From Bacteroidaceae bacterium (GTDB lineage Bacteria > Bacteroidota > Bacteroidia > Bacteroidales > Bacteroidaceae), in assembly GCA_017521285.1 (NCBI GenBank), contig JAFXDG010000024.1, positions 1-59,234 on the forward strand: DNA of 59,234 nucleotides, in the 5' to 3' direction. The notes beneath the pieces are model-generated. The model did not search any database and was not told where the DNA came from. It was given only the letters and a program-made list of their open reading frames with translations. Both the position numbers and the translations under genes were made by a program. This document shows positions 6,532-15,197 of the stretch, piece after piece (the stretch's first letter is position 1; every line of letters begins with the position of its first letter).

Positions 6532-7884
6532 TCAATTCTTTTCTTTCTTAAACAGTTGAAATTGTCTGTAGAGCATCCATCCGGCCAGCAGGGAGGAGAG
6601 GGTGTCGCTGATGGGGGCTGCCATCCATACGCCTGTCTGTCCGAAGAAGTGGGGGAGTACGAGGAGCAGGGGGATGAGGAAGAGCAGCTGGCGGGTGAGG
6701 GAGAGGAAGATGCTCTTTTTGGCCATGCCGATGCTCTGGAAGAAGTTGACGGTCACCATCTGGAAACCGACGATGGGGAAGGCGAGCACCAACAGGAAGA
6801 GGCCGTGGGCGGCTTGGCGGATGAGCTCGTCGTCGGTGGTGAAGGCGCGTGCCACCAGATCGGGTATGAAGGCACCGGTGAGGAAGGCGGCCGTGGTGAC
6901 GAAGGTGGCGGCATAGATGGTGAGGCGCATTACCCGGTTCACACGGTCGAACTGGCGGGCACCGTAGTTGTATCCGGCAATGGGCTGCATGCCTTGGTTA
7001 AGGCCCATGACTATCATCACGAAGAAGAAAACCACGCGGTTGGCTATGCCGTAGGCTCCGATGGCGAGGTCGCCACCGTGCTTCTGCAAGCCCTTGTTGA
7101 TGAGGATGACAACGAAGCAGGCGCAGAGGTTCATCAGGAAGGGCGAGAGGCCGATAGCCAAGGTGTTGCTGACAATCTTGGGTTGTAGCCTGAAGGTACC
7201 TTTCCGCAGGTGTATCAGTTCGTTCTTGTTGGAGAAAATCTTCAATTGCCAACTGAGTGCCATCATTTGTGCCAATACAGTGGCAATGGCTGCTCCCTGT
7301 ATGCCCATATCGAAGGTGTAGATGAATAGCGGGTCGAGAATAGTGTTGATGATGACCGTGCCGATGGTGGCGTACATGGCCTTTTGCGGATGTCCGGCCG
7401 AACGGAGCATGGCGTTCAGTCCCAAGTACATGTGGGTGATGACGTTGCCAAGGAGGATGATGACCATGTAGTCGCGTGCATAGCCGATGGTGGCGTCGCT
7501 GGCTCCGAAGAAGTAGAGGATGGGGTCGATGAACAGAAGCATCAGTACACCGAAGATGATGCCGATGATGGTGTTCAGTGTGATGACGTTACCCAGGATG
7601 TTTTGTGCCGTGCTGTAGTCCTTTTGTCCCAATTTGACGGAGAGCAGGGTGGAGGCTCCTACGCCTACCATGGCTCCGAAGGCAGCTGAAAGGTTCATGA
7701 CGGGGAAGGTGATGGCCAATCCTGAGATGGCCAGCGGACCTACGCCTTGGCCGATGAAGATGCTATCGACCATGTTGTAGAGCGACGAGGCCGTCATGGC
7801 GATGATGGCAGGCCCGGCGTATTGCATCAGCAATTTGCGGATGCTCTCTGTCCCTAACGTGGTGGGAGCTGATTTTTGTGACAT
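6532..7884 (-). CDS. MATE family efflux transporter (MepA-like)
   Basis: Inner-membrane multidrug/Na+ or H+ antiporter of 450 residues with about 12 hydrophobic segments in two pseudo-repeats. The N-terminal MQYAGPAIIAMTASSLYNMVD, then SIFIGQGVGPLAISGLAI, is typical of MepA/DinF-type MATE proteins, and the second half starts near KIVSNTLAIGLSPFLMN. The start at 7884 follows a minus-strand -7 box (TATCTTTG, 7945-7952). The substrate cannot be told from the sequence. Confidence 0.92.
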   Translation of the reverse strand: MSQKSAPTTLGTESIRKLLMQYAGPAIIAMTASSLYNMVDSIFIGQGVGPLAISGLAITFPVMNLSAAFGAMVGVGASTLLSVKLGQKDYSTAQNILGNVITLNTIIGIIFGVLMLLFIDPILYFFGASDATIGYARDYMVIILLGNVITHMYLGLNAMLRSAGHPQKAMYATIGTVIINTILDPLFIYTFDMGIQGAAIATVLAQMMALSWQLKIFSNKNELIHLRKGTFRLQPKIVSNTLAIGLSPFLMNLCACFVVILINKGLQKHGGDLAIGAYGIANRVVFFFVMIVMGLNQGMQPIAGYNYGARQFDRVNRVMRLTIYAATFVTTAAFLTGAFIPDLVARAFTTDDELIRQAAHGLFLLVLAFPIVGFQMVTVNFFQSIGMAKKSIFLSLTRQLLFLIPLLLVLPHFFGQTGVWMAAPISDTLSSLLAGWMLYRQFQLFKKEKN

Positions 7885-7944
7885 GTTTGTATCCTTTATC
7901 TATCTTAAAACCTAAAAAATCTTTTTTGTTCTATTTTCAGTGTG

Positions 7945-7982
7945 CAAAGATACGGCATTTTTCATTTTTATGCCTACATTTG
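7945..7982. promoter_or_regulatory. Divergent -7 boxes between MATE and mnmA
   Basis: TATCTTTG reads on the minus strand at 7945-7952 (towards the exporter), and TACATTTG on the plus strand at 7975-7982 (towards mnmA, ATG at 8000). No clear -33 TTTG stands at the right distance for either. Confidence 0.55.
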
Positions 7983-7999
7983 CAGATGTAATTTGACAA

Positions 8000-9130
8000 A
8001 TGATGAGTGATAAATTGAATAATAAGCGCGTGCTTGTGGGCATGAGTGGGGGGGTGGACAGTACGGCCACGTGCCTGATGCTGCTTGAGCAGGGATACGA
8101 TGTGGTGGGCGTGACGATGCGTACGTGGGACAATCCGGCATCGTTTTCGACACCGGGCCAAGAGGAGCCTGACTACATCGTGGAAGCCCGTGCATTAGCC
8201 GACCGGTTGGGGATAGAGCACCATGTGGCGGATGAACGCGAGGATTTCCGGAGGGTGATTGTGCAACATTTCATGGATGAGTACATGCAGGGACGCACAC
8301 CCAACCCGTGTGTCATGTGCAATCCGCTCTTCAAGTTTCGCGTGCTCAATGAGTGGGCCGACCGGCTGGAGTGTGCCTACGTGGCAACGGGCCATTACTC
8401 CCAATTGGAGGTGGTGGATGGATGCACGTATATAAAAATAGGTAACGACGAGAAGAAGGATCAGAGCTATTTCCTCTGGCGATTGGGGCAGGATGTGCTT
8501 CGCCGGGTGCTCTTCCCCTTAGGTGGATATACCAAAGGTGAAGTGCGCGATTATTTGAAGGAGAAGGGATTTGATGCGAAGTCGGCCGAGGGTGAGAGCA
8601 TGGAGATTTGCTTCATCGAGGGGGATTATCGCGACTTCCTGCGTCAACAGATACCCGACATTGACACGCGCATAGGCAAAGGGAAATTTGTGGATGCGGC
8701 GGGCCATACGCTGGGTGTTCATCAAGGGTTTCCCTTCTACACCATCGGACAACGCAAGGGGCTGGGTGTGGCATTAGGAAAGCCGGCATACGTCATCAAA
8801 CTCAATCCACAGAAGAACACGGTGATGCTGGGCGATGTGGAGGAACTGAGGGCTGAACACATGCTGACAGAACCAGCCTTGTGGGTGAACGAGGCGGAGG
8901 CTATGAAGAGCCAAGAGCTGACCGTGCGCATCCGCTATCGTAGCCAACCGATACCTTGTGAGGTGAAGCCCTTGGAGGATGGTCGCCTGTTGGTGCATTT
9001 CCTTACCGAGGCTTCTGCCGTCACTCCCGGCCAGTCTGCCGTCTTCTACATAGGCGACCGTGTGGTAGGCGGGGCGTTTATTGCCAACCAGAAGGGAGTG
9101 GGGTATTTGGCGGAATCGTTGGGAGGTTGA
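8000..9130 (+). CDS. mnmA: tRNA 2-thiouridine(34) synthase MnmA
   Basis: Adenylates and thiolates U34 of Lys, Glu and Gln tRNAs in the cytoplasm. The PP-loop GMSGGVDST (residues 14-22) binds [10 protein letters not shown] (about residues 99-105) and EICFIEG (about 195-201) carry the two catalytic cysteines. GHYSQLE and [12 protein letters not shown] are family signatures. At 376 residues it is full length. The start ATG at 8000 is followed immediately by a second ATG, giving MMSDK. It is a single-gene transcript from its own -7 box. Confidence 0.96.
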   Translation: MMSDKLNNKRVLVGMSGGVDSTATCLMLLEQGYDVVGVTMRTWDNPASFSTPGQEEPDYIVEARALADRLGIEHHVADEREDFRRVIVQHFMDEYMQGRTPNPCVMCNPLFKFRVLNEWADRLECAYVATGHYSQLEVVDGCTYIKIGNDEKKDQSYFLWRLGQDVLRRVLFPLGGYTKGEVRDYLKEKGFDAKSAEGESMEICFIEGDYRDFLRQQIPDIDTRIGKGKFVDAAGHTLGVHQGFPFYTIGQRKGLGVALGKPAYVIKLNPQKNTVMLGDVEELRAEHMLTEPALWVNEAEAMKSQELTVRIRYRSQPIPCEVKPLEDGRLLVHFLTEASAVTPGQSAVFYIGDRVVGGAFIANQKGVGYLAESLGG

Positions 9131-9245
9131 TGCGTTGATTCGTTGAGCTCAAGGTCTAAGGTTTCAAGCCCTTTGAACCAATCAACGCTTCAACACATCA
9201 ACGAATCAACGGTTGCGTAAGCAACAATCAACGTCTCAACGAATT
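9131..9245. repeat. CAACG word repeats with inverted arms
   Basis: GTTGATTCGTTGA (9134-9146) is the exact reverse complement of 9198-9210. Further CAACG/CGTTG words and GTTGCGTAAGCAAC (9212-9225) fill the gap between the convergent mnmA and hisB genes. It probably acts as a two-way terminator. Confidence 0.7.
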
Positions 9246-9251
9246 TCACTC

Positions 9252-10364
9252 CTACAGTGTCCCCTTCGTTGAGGGTAGCTCATAGTGATAAATGTCGCGA
9301 TGGACGGCCATCTTCAGTGCACGGGCAAGGGCTTTGAAAATGCCTTCAATCTTATGGTGCTCATTTTCTCCCTCGGCCTTGATGTTGAGGTTCATACGGG
9401 CTGCATCGCTGAACGACTTGAAGAAGTGGAGGAACATCTCGGTGGGCATTTCACCAATCTTCTCGCGTTTGAAGGTGGCATCCCACACGAGCCATGCACG
9501 TCCACCAAAATCCAACGCTACCTGGCAGAGGCAATCGTCCATCGGGAGGGTGTATCCGTAGCGCTCGATGCCCCGCTTGTTTCCTAAGGCTTTATAGATG
9601 CATTCACCCAAGGCGATGGCCGTATCTTCGATGGTGTGGTGTTCGTCCACATGGAGGTCGCCCTTCACACGGATGTCCAGATTCATGCCTCCATGTTTGC
9701 CAATCTGCTCCAGCATGTGGTCGAAGAATCCCAACCCTGTATCGATGTGGCACGTGCCATTGCCATCGAGGTCGAGGCTTACGTAAATGTCGGTCTCCTT
9801 GGTGGTACGGTGCACTTCGGCGGTTCGTTCACCGGCAAAGAGGTATTCGGTGACTTTGTCCCAATTGGTGGTGGCCAAGGCGCAATAGGGAAGGAGCGGG
9901 GCGGGGAGTGCCTCGGTGGTGTCTTGCAGATAGATGGCGCGGCAACCGAGATTTTTGGCTAACTCCACATCCGTAGCACGGTCGCCGATGACATAGCATG
10001 CGGGCAAGTCATACGCGCCATCCATGTAGGCGGTGAGCAATCCGGTGCGCGGTTTGCGCGTAGGTGCATTGTCAGCAGGGAAACTACGGTCGATGAGCAC
10101 GTCGTCAAACGTCACTCCTTCGCCTTCCAACGTACGCATCATCAGGTTGTGTGCCGGCCAGAAGGTGTCTTCGGGAAAGGCATCGGTGCCCAATCCGTCC
10201 TGATTGCTCACCATCACAAACTCGTAATCCAAGTTTTGACGGATAAACCCAAGATTCTTGATAACCTTGGGCACAAACTCCAATTTCTCAAATGAATCAA
10301 TCTGTTCGTCGGCCGGCTCTTTGATGATGGTGCCGTCTCTATCGATAAATAATGCTTTTTTCAT
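9252..10364 (-). CDS. hisB: Bifunctional histidinol-phosphatase / imidazoleglycerol-phosphate dehydratase
   Basis: Two steps of histidine synthesis in one protein of 370 residues. The N-terminal HAD phosphatase has the nucleophile motif FIDRDGT (residues 6-12). The C-terminal dehydratase has [15 protein letters not shown] and the metal-binding [10 protein letters not shown] (about 234-243), and ends in the second His cluster ENEHHKIEG. Fused HisB is usual in Bacteroidetes. No other his gene is adjacent, which is unusual because hisB normally sits in a his operon with hisG, hisD and hisC. Confidence 0.96.
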   Translation of the reverse strand: MKKALFIDRDGTIIKEPADEQIDSFEKLEFVPKVIKNLGFIRQNLDYEFVMVSNQDGLGTDAFPEDTFWPAHNLMMRTLEGEGVTFDDVLIDRSFPADNAPTRKPRTGLLTAYMDGAYDLPACYVIGDRATDVELAKNLGCRAIYLQDTTEALPAPLLPYCALATTNWDKVTEYLFAGERTAEVHRTTKETDIYVSLDLDGNGTCHIDTGLGFFDHMLEQIGKHGGMNLDIRVKGDLHVDEHHTIEDTAIALGECIYKALGNKRGIERYGYTLPMDDCLCQVALDFGGRAWLVWDATFKREKIGEMPTEMFLHFFKSFSDAARMNLNIKAEGENEHHKIEGIFKALARALKMAVHRDIYHYELPSTKGTL

Positions 10365-10555
10365 TCTTCTTTGAATATGTTATTTTTTCTTCCGTTGGAG
10401 AAATATTTTTTCCCAACGGGGGAGATTTTTTTGAACTTTAAACCTTTTATTAAAATGTTTTGCCTACTGTCTTTGTTATGCTGACGTTCACAGCTCCTTT
10501 CTGTCGTCAGGATGACAGGGGCATCATGAACTTTGAACCTTTAACTTTTAATTCT

Positions 10556-12490
10556 TTACATCTCCTCACACTCCTTCAACCACTCCGTCGAACATGCATC
10601 ACTGGGCATTTGCCAATCGCTACGTGGGCTTAACGATACGCTTCCGACCTTAGGTCCATCGGGCAGGCACGAGCGCTTGAATTGCTGGTTGAAGAAGCGT
10701 CGGCAGAAGGTGGTGAGCCACTTCTTGATGACCTCGTCGTTGTACTTGCCATCAAAGGCATGTTTGGCAAGATAGAAAATCTTCTTCGGAGAGAAACCGT
10801 TGCGGATGAAGTGGTAGATGAAGAAGTCGTGAAGCTCGTAAGGGCCTACGAGGTCTTCGGTCTTCTGCTTGATGTTGCCCTGTTCGTCGGCGGGTATTAG
10901 CTCGGGGCTGATGGGGGTGTCGATGATGTCCATCAACGTGGTGGCCGATGCTTCGTCCACATGGTGACGGGCAATCCAAGCGACAAGACTCTGAATGAGC
11001 GTCTTGGGTACTCCGGCATTGACTCCGTACATCGACATGTGGTCGCCATTGTAGGTGGCCCATCCGAGTGCCAATTCGCTGAGGTCGCCCGTGCCGATGA
11101 CCATGCCGTTCAATTGGTTGGCCACATCCATCAGTATCTGTGTACGCTCGCGTGCCTGACTGTTTTCGTAGGTCACATCGTGCGTGTTGATGTCGTGTCC
11201 GATGTCGCTGAAATGTTGGATGCAAGCCTCCTTGATGCTGATTTCACGGATGGTGACTCCGAGGGATTGCATCAGGTGGAGTGCGTTGTTGTAGGTGCGT
11301 CCTGTAGTGCCGAATCCGGGCATGGTGATGCCCACGATTTCCTTGCGCGAACGACCCAATTTGTCGAATGCTTTGGCACAAACGAGCAGTGCCAGAGTGC
11401 TGTCCAATCCTCCACTGATGCCCACCACAGCCGTTTGGCAATGGGTGTGCTCGATGCGCTTGCAGAGGCCTGCAACCTGGATGTTGAATACCTCGTGGCA
11501 ACGTTCGCCCAACTCTTCTCCTTGAGGAATGAATGGGGTGGGGCAGATGCTTCGGGTCAAAGGGATGTCGGCGCTTTCCTTATCGTGCTCTGTATTGATT
11601 TCTTCATCCTCCAGATGCTTTGTCAAATCGTGGAAATCGGGTCGCAGGAAATCACTATTCTTCAATTTCCGATTGCGCAATTTCTCCACGTCAATCTCCG
11701 TGATGATGAGTTGTGAATCCATCTGAAACCGTTCGTTTTCCTTCAAAAGTTCACCATTCTCATACATTAATGCACTTCCGCCATATACCCCATCAGTGGT
11801 GGATTCTCCATATCCGCTTGAGGCATAGACGTAGGCGCATGTACAACGATTTGAATGCACTTGCATCAGTTGTTTGACGTAGGAATGGTGTCCGATGTAT
11901 TCAGTGTTGGCTCCCATGCAAGCGATGATGTCGGCTCCATACAGGCTTTTCAATGGGCTTGTGGGAAGGATGTTCGTAAATTCGTCTTGAAACTCTACGG
12001 CAAACTTGAAATTGGGGGTGCTGAACACTACAGGCTTGTTGATACATGCATATCTGATTTCTTCGCTTCGCTCTATCCGATAGAATTCATCTCCCAAACA
12101 TTCACCTCCCATGAACCAATTCTTTTCCTGAGGTGACAAGTTTGATTTGGGAAGAAAATTTTTAATCTTCCCTCTGTGAATCACCGCAGCCATGTTGAAT
12201 ACCATATTCCTGTATTCATAAGGAAGTCCTACAATGGATATGACGTCGCATTCTCTCGTTTCGTCCACAATGGTGAGTAATGCCTTTTTTGCATTGTCCA
12301 AGAGGGTGCGTTGCTTGAACAATTCGCCACACGTGCATCCTGTGATGCTCAATTCGGGAAAAACCAACAATTCTACATGTGCCTTCTCTGCTTGGAAAAT
12401 CATACTCGTGATTTCCTTGCTATTATGTGTGCAATCTGCCACCTTCACTTGGGGAATGGCAGAGGCTACTTTTACAAATCCGTAGTTCAT
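10556..12490 (-). CDS. nadE: Glutamine-dependent NAD+ synthase
   Basis: Last step of NAD synthesis: deamido-NAD plus glutamine and ATP. The N-terminal nitrilase-fold glutaminase (about residues 1-290) shows the Glu in FPELSITG, the Lys in LPKSNLSP and the Cys region IACMGANTEYIG. The C-terminal synthetase has the PP-loop GISGGLDSTLALLV and GTGDLSELALGWATYNGDHM. At 644 residues it is the normal length for the two-domain form. It is transcribed divergently from perR, with 199 bases between them. Confidence 0.96.
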   Translation of the reverse strand: MNYGFVKVASAIPQVKVADCTHNSKEITSMIFQAEKAHVELLVFPELSITGCTCGELFKQRTLLDNAKKALLTIVDETRECDVISIVGLPYEYRNMVFNMAAVIHRGKIKNFLPKSNLSPQEKNWFMGGECLGDEFYRIERSEEIRYACINKPVVFSTPNFKFAVEFQDEFTNILPTSPLKSLYGADIIACMGANTEYIGHHSYVKQLMQVHSNRCTCAYVYASSGYGESTTDGVYGGSALMYENGELLKENERFQMDSQLIITEIDVEKLRNRKLKNSDFLRPDFHDLTKHLEDEEINTEHDKESADIPLTRSICPTPFIPQGEELGERCHEVFNIQVAGLCKRIEHTHCQTAVVGISGGLDSTLALLVCAKAFDKLGRSRKEIVGITMPGFGTTGRTYNNALHLMQSLGVTIREISIKEACIQHFSDIGHDINTHDVTYENSQARERTQILMDVANQLNGMVIGTGDLSELALGWATYNGDHMSMYGVNAGVPKTLIQSLVAWIARHHVDEASATTLMDIIDTPISPELIPADEQGNIKQKTEDLVGPYELHDFFIYHFIRNGFSPKKIFYLAKHAFDGKYNDEVIKKWLTTFCRRFFNQQFKRSCLPDGPKVGSVSLSPRSDWQMPSDACSTEWLKECEEM

Positions 12491-12610
12491 AATGACTCAG
12501 TTTTGGTAATGCTCTTTTGTTTTGGAGGGCGAAATTACGAAATAATCCCTATATATAATAAGGTAATGGAAAAAATATTTCTTAAAACATGTAAAAAAGT
12601 GGGGAAAAAG

Positions 12611-12641
12611 TTTGGTGGTAATAAAAAAGGTTGTATATTTG
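12611..12641 (+). promoter_or_regulatory. perR promoter
   Basis: TTTG at 12611-12614, a 19-base spacer and TATATTTG at 12634-12641 are a full match to the Bacteroidetes consensus. Transcription would start near 12648, 8 bases before the palindromic operator. Confidence 0.8.
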
Positions 12642-12655
12642 CACTGTAATTAAAA

Positions 12656-12670
12656 TTGTAATCATTACAA
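12656..12670. promoter_or_regulatory. PerR/Fur-type operator (7-1-7 palindrome)
   Basis: TTGTAATCATTACAA is a perfect 7-1-7 palindrome. It matches 13 of 15 bases of the classical PerR box TTATAATNATTATAA. It covers about +8 to +22 of the predicted transcript, 20 bases before the perR ATG, so bound protein would block the operon's own transcription. Confidence 0.8.
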
Positions 12671-12689
12671 ACTTAAAATAATAACGAAT

Positions 12690-13121
12690 ATGAACGCGTA
12701 CGAAAGACTAACGGAATATGGCATCAAGCCCTCGGTGCAACGAATGGCCATCATGGAGTACCTGATGACGCACTTCACTCACCCTACGGCTGACGAGGTG
12801 TACATGGCCTTGTGTGACACAATTCCTACGCTTTCAAAGACAACCGTCTATAATACGTTGAAGCTTTTTGTTGACCAGCAAGCGGCTCTGATGCTGACAA
12901 TTGACGAGAAGAATGTTCATTTCGATGGTGACACTTCGCTTCACTCACATTTCTTTTGTCGCCGATGCGGACGGGTGCACGATCTGCCTTACTCGGGCAA
13001 GAAACGTGAAGCACGCGAACTCTTGATTGAGGGACATGCGGTGGAGGAGATTCACCACTATTATAAGGGCATCTGTAAAGATTGCTCAGAAGCAGAAAAA
13101 GAGAATAAAAACTTTAATTGA
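12690..13121 (+). CDS. perR: Fur-family peroxide-responsive regulator (PerR-like)
   Basis: A 143-residue winged-helix metalloregulator. The N-terminal half holds the DNA-binding domain (AIMEYLMTHFTHPTADEVY, then LSKTTVYNTLKLF). The C-terminal half has the regulatory His cluster (HFDG and LHSHFFC) and the structural zinc site CRRC (about residues 90-93) and CKDC. The next gene is a reverse rubrerythrin, a classic PerR target in clostridia, and a PerR-type palindrome sits in the 5' leader, so I call PerR rather than Fur or Zur. Autorepression relieved by peroxide oxidation of the metal site is the likely control. Confidence 0.88.
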   Translation: MNAYERLTEYGIKPSVQRMAIMEYLMTHFTHPTADEVYMALCDTIPTLSKTTVYNTLKLFVDQQAALMLTIDEKNVHFDGDTSLHSHFFCRRCGRVHDLPYSGKKREARELLIEGHAVEEIHHYYKGICKDCSEAEKENKNFN

Positions 13122-13161
13122 AATAAATATTATTGACTAACTTATTAAAAACAGAAAGATT

Positions 13162-13704
13162 ATGAAAAAGTACATTTGCTCCGTATGTGGTTATGTTCAT
13201 GAAGGTGATTCAGCTCCCGAAAAGTGCCCTCTTTGCAAGGTTGGTGCCGACAAGTTCACTCAGTTGGAAGAAGGTAAGATTGAATTCGTACAAGAACACG
13301 TGATTGGTGTAGCCAAAGGTTGCGACGATGAAATGATAAAGGACCTCAATGCTCACTTCATGGGCGAGTGCACCGAGGTGGGTATGTATTTGGCTATGAG
13401 CCGTCAAGCTGATCGTGAGGGTTATCCCGAAATCGCTGAAGCTTTCAAGCGCTATGCTTGGGAAGAGGCTGAACATGCTGCTAAGTTTGCCGAGTTGCTG
13501 GGCGATTGCGTTTGGGATACCAAAACAAATCTTGAGAAGCGTATGAATGCTGAATCAGGTGCATGTGCTGACAAGTATCGCATTGCCAAGCGTGCTAAGG
13601 AATTGAACCTCGATGCTATCCACGATACTGTTCATGAAATGTCAAAGGACGAGGCTCGTCATGGTAAGGGATTTGAAGGCCTCTACAACCGCTATTTCAA
13701 GTAA
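13162..13704 (+). CDS. Reverse rubrerythrin (peroxide reductase)
   Basis: Cytoplasmic non-haem di-iron peroxidase of 180 residues. The rubredoxin domain is at the N terminus (CSVCG at about residues 6-10 and CPLCK at about 22-26), followed by the ferritin-like four-helix domain with ligands in [25 protein letters not shown] and [12 protein letters not shown]. This is the reverse of the usual rubrerythrin order. It lies 40 bases after perR in one operon and reduces hydrogen peroxide in anaerobes, so regulator and detoxifying enzyme are made together. Confidence 0.93.
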   Translation: MKKYICSVCGYVHEGDSAPEKCPLCKVGADKFTQLEEGKIEFVQEHVIGVAKGCDDEMIKDLNAHFMGECTEVGMYLAMSRQADREGYPEIAEAFKRYAWEEAEHAAKFAELLGDCVWDTKTNLEKRMNAESGACADKYRIAKRAKELNLDAIHDTVHEMSKDEARHGKGFEGLYNRYFK

Positions 13705-13725
13705 TCCGACAGATAATGGTAAACG

Positions 13726-13763
13726 AAAAGAGGGCGTGTCAAAATGCCCTCTTTTATTTTTTT
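13726..13763 (+). terminator. Terminator of the perR operon
   Basis: AAAAGAGGGC (13726-13735) pairs exactly with GCCCTCTTTT (13746-13755), followed by a T-rich tract. It lies 22 bases after the rubrerythrin stop. Confidence 0.9.
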
Positions 13764-13839
13764 AGATGTGTCTAAAAAGTTAATTATCACACATCTTCTT
13801 TTCTGTTTTTTTGATTAAAGTAGTGGTGATGTCATTGAT

Positions 13840-14136
13840 TTATACATGTTTTTCAATGATTTCCTTTAATTGCGCAATGGTGACAACTCCACTTTGACGC
13901 CATAGTAATTCGCCTTTCCAATAAAGCATTAATGTAGGGATTGATTGGATGCGTTCTTTGGTGGCCAACTCCTCATGCTTGTCCACGTCGATTTTTACGA
14001 TGCGAAGTTTGTTGCCTTTCAATTCTTTCAGTTCTTCCAAAATGGGGTGCATAGTTCGGCAAGGGCCGCACCATGTAGCATAAAAATCCACTAATACTGG
14101 AGTTTCAGATGCAATCAATTCTTCAAAGTTTTCCAT
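13840..14136 (-). CDS. trxA: Thioredoxin
   Basis: A 98-residue thioredoxin fold with the active site WCGPC (about residues 23-27) and the cis-proline segment SIPTLMLY. Full length for a bacterial TrxA. The frame is open further upstream, but the ATG at 14136 (MENFEELIASETPVLVDFYA) fits the family, and the upstream reading crosses the terminator of the preceding gene. It is a general dithiol reductant, here close to the peroxide-defence operon but convergent with it. Confidence 0.93.
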   Translation of the reverse strand: MENFEELIASETPVLVDFYATWCGPCRTMHPILEELKELKGNKLRIVKIDVDKHEELATKERIQSIPTLMLYWKGELLWRQSGVVTIAQLKEIIEKHV

Positions 14137-14204
14137 AATGTTGTTATTTGAGTGGTACATATCACCTCTATAACAATGGAAAGGGAAAAGTTGTTCAAAT
14201 AAAA

Positions 14205-14245
14205 AAAGGTGTGTCAAAATTGAAGTTGAAATTTGACACACCTTT
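14205..14245 (-). terminator. Terminator after the OmpH-like gene
   Basis: AAAGGTGTGTCAAA (14205-14218) and TTTGACACACCTTT (14232-14245) form a 14-bp perfect stem. Read on the minus strand it is followed by a T tract (the A-run before 14205). It lies 20 bases past the stop of the gene at 14265. Confidence 0.88.
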
Positions 14246-14264
14246 CTGAAAAATAAAAGTTTTT

Positions 14265-14855
14265 TTAATCTTTCTTATATCGGGCATTCAATCCTTTGAT
14301 AATTTCACCAGTAATGTTGTAGGCGGGGTTGCCATAAAGCAAATTGTCAAATCCTGCATTGCTCAGGATGAAGTCGTATTGCTTGTTGGCATTGTAAATC
14401 TTGATGAAATTGTTGATAGAGTCGCGCAATTGCAAGTTGTTCTTTTGGTTTTCAATAGCCAGTTCTTCTGCATATTTTACTTTCAGTTCCTCCAAATCTT
14501 GCGCTTTTTTCATCAAACGATTGTATTCCTCCTCTGCACGTGCTTTGGTGAATGCATTATTTTCAAACTTATATTGGAAATCCTGCTGTTCGCTTTCCAA
14601 TTTTTTACCCTTGTCGTTCAATGTTGCACGAATATTTTCTTCCTTCTTAACCATTTCCTGATTCAAATCGATGCAGAATTGGTAACTTGACAATAATGAG
14701 TCAACTTCTACAAAGGCAATTTTCAAGCCGGTTGTAGCTACACCTGTGGCTGGTGTTGCTACAGGAGCACTTGTCTGCTTGTTTCCATCACACTGAGCCA
14801 TCATAAGCCCCAACGCCAATACGGCGCATCCTTTCAACATAGTTTTTTTGTTCAT
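14265..14855 (-). CDS. OmpH/Skp-family periplasmic chaperone-like protein
   Basis: A 196-residue exported protein. A hydrophobic signal (MLKGCAVLALGLMMAQCDG) ends in a Cys; the lipobox LMMAQC is imperfect, so lipoprotein processing is possible but unproven. The mature part is mostly a charged coiled coil (about residues 60-165), the tentacle helices of Skp, and starts with KIAFVEVDSLLSSYQF, the usual OmpH beta strand. It is likely to help outer-membrane protein assembly. It follows a small membrane protein by 22 bases on the same strand. Confidence 0.85.
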   Translation of the reverse strand: MNKKTMLKGCAVLALGLMMAQCDGNKQTSAPVATPATGVATTGLKIAFVEVDSLLSSYQFCIDLNQEMVKKEENIRATLNDKGKKLESEQQDFQYKFENNAFTKARAEEEYNRLMKKAQDLEELKVKYAEELAIENQKNNLQLRDSINNFIKIYNANKQYDFILSNAGFDNLLYGNPAYNITGEIIKGLNARYKKD

Positions 14856-14877
14856 CTCTTATTTATTTTTTTAATTC

Positions 14878-15108
14878 TTATTTTTTCACTTTCTTATCTT
14901 TAATTCTCTCTTCTACCTTTATTCGTTTTGGTGCACGTGCTTCGCGATCTTGCGATTGCACACATCCGATGCCGCGTTTGCGCATGGCTTTGTTACCACT
15001 AACGTGGGTGTTCGGAAAGCGCCCGTTCTTCTTGAAAATGATTTTTATTGCTAATAATGCTAAGCAAATAGCAACAATTAACATTGTTATGATGATAGTT
15101 TCAATCAT
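14878..15108 (-). CDS. Small membrane protein of unknown function (76 aa)
   Basis: One N-terminal membrane helix (IETIIITMLIVAICLALLAI, residues 2-21) is followed by a basic cytoplasmic tail containing FPNTHVSGNKAMRKRGIGCV, which I recall as conserved among Bacteroidales small proteins of unknown role. A minus-strand -7 box TATATTTG lies at 15129-15136, just upstream, and supports expression. The OmpH-like gene follows 22 bases later, so the two are probably one transcript. Confidence 0.75.
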   Translation of the reverse strand: MIETIIITMLIVAICLALLAIKIIFKKNGRFPNTHVSGNKAMRKRGIGCVQSQDREARAPKRIKVEERIKDKKVKK

Positions 15109-15197
15109 TATTCTTATTTTTGCGGGTGCAAATATACTCCTTTAATTAATAATGGAGAAATAAGAATGATGAAATTTAACTAAAACCTTGAGAATAT

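Noticed and set aside
5870-6559. Plus-strand open frame of 229 codons opposite the cytidylate-kinase-like gene
   Set aside because: Antisense shadow: very rich in Val, Gly and Glu, no motif, while the minus strand encodes a clear P-loop protein.
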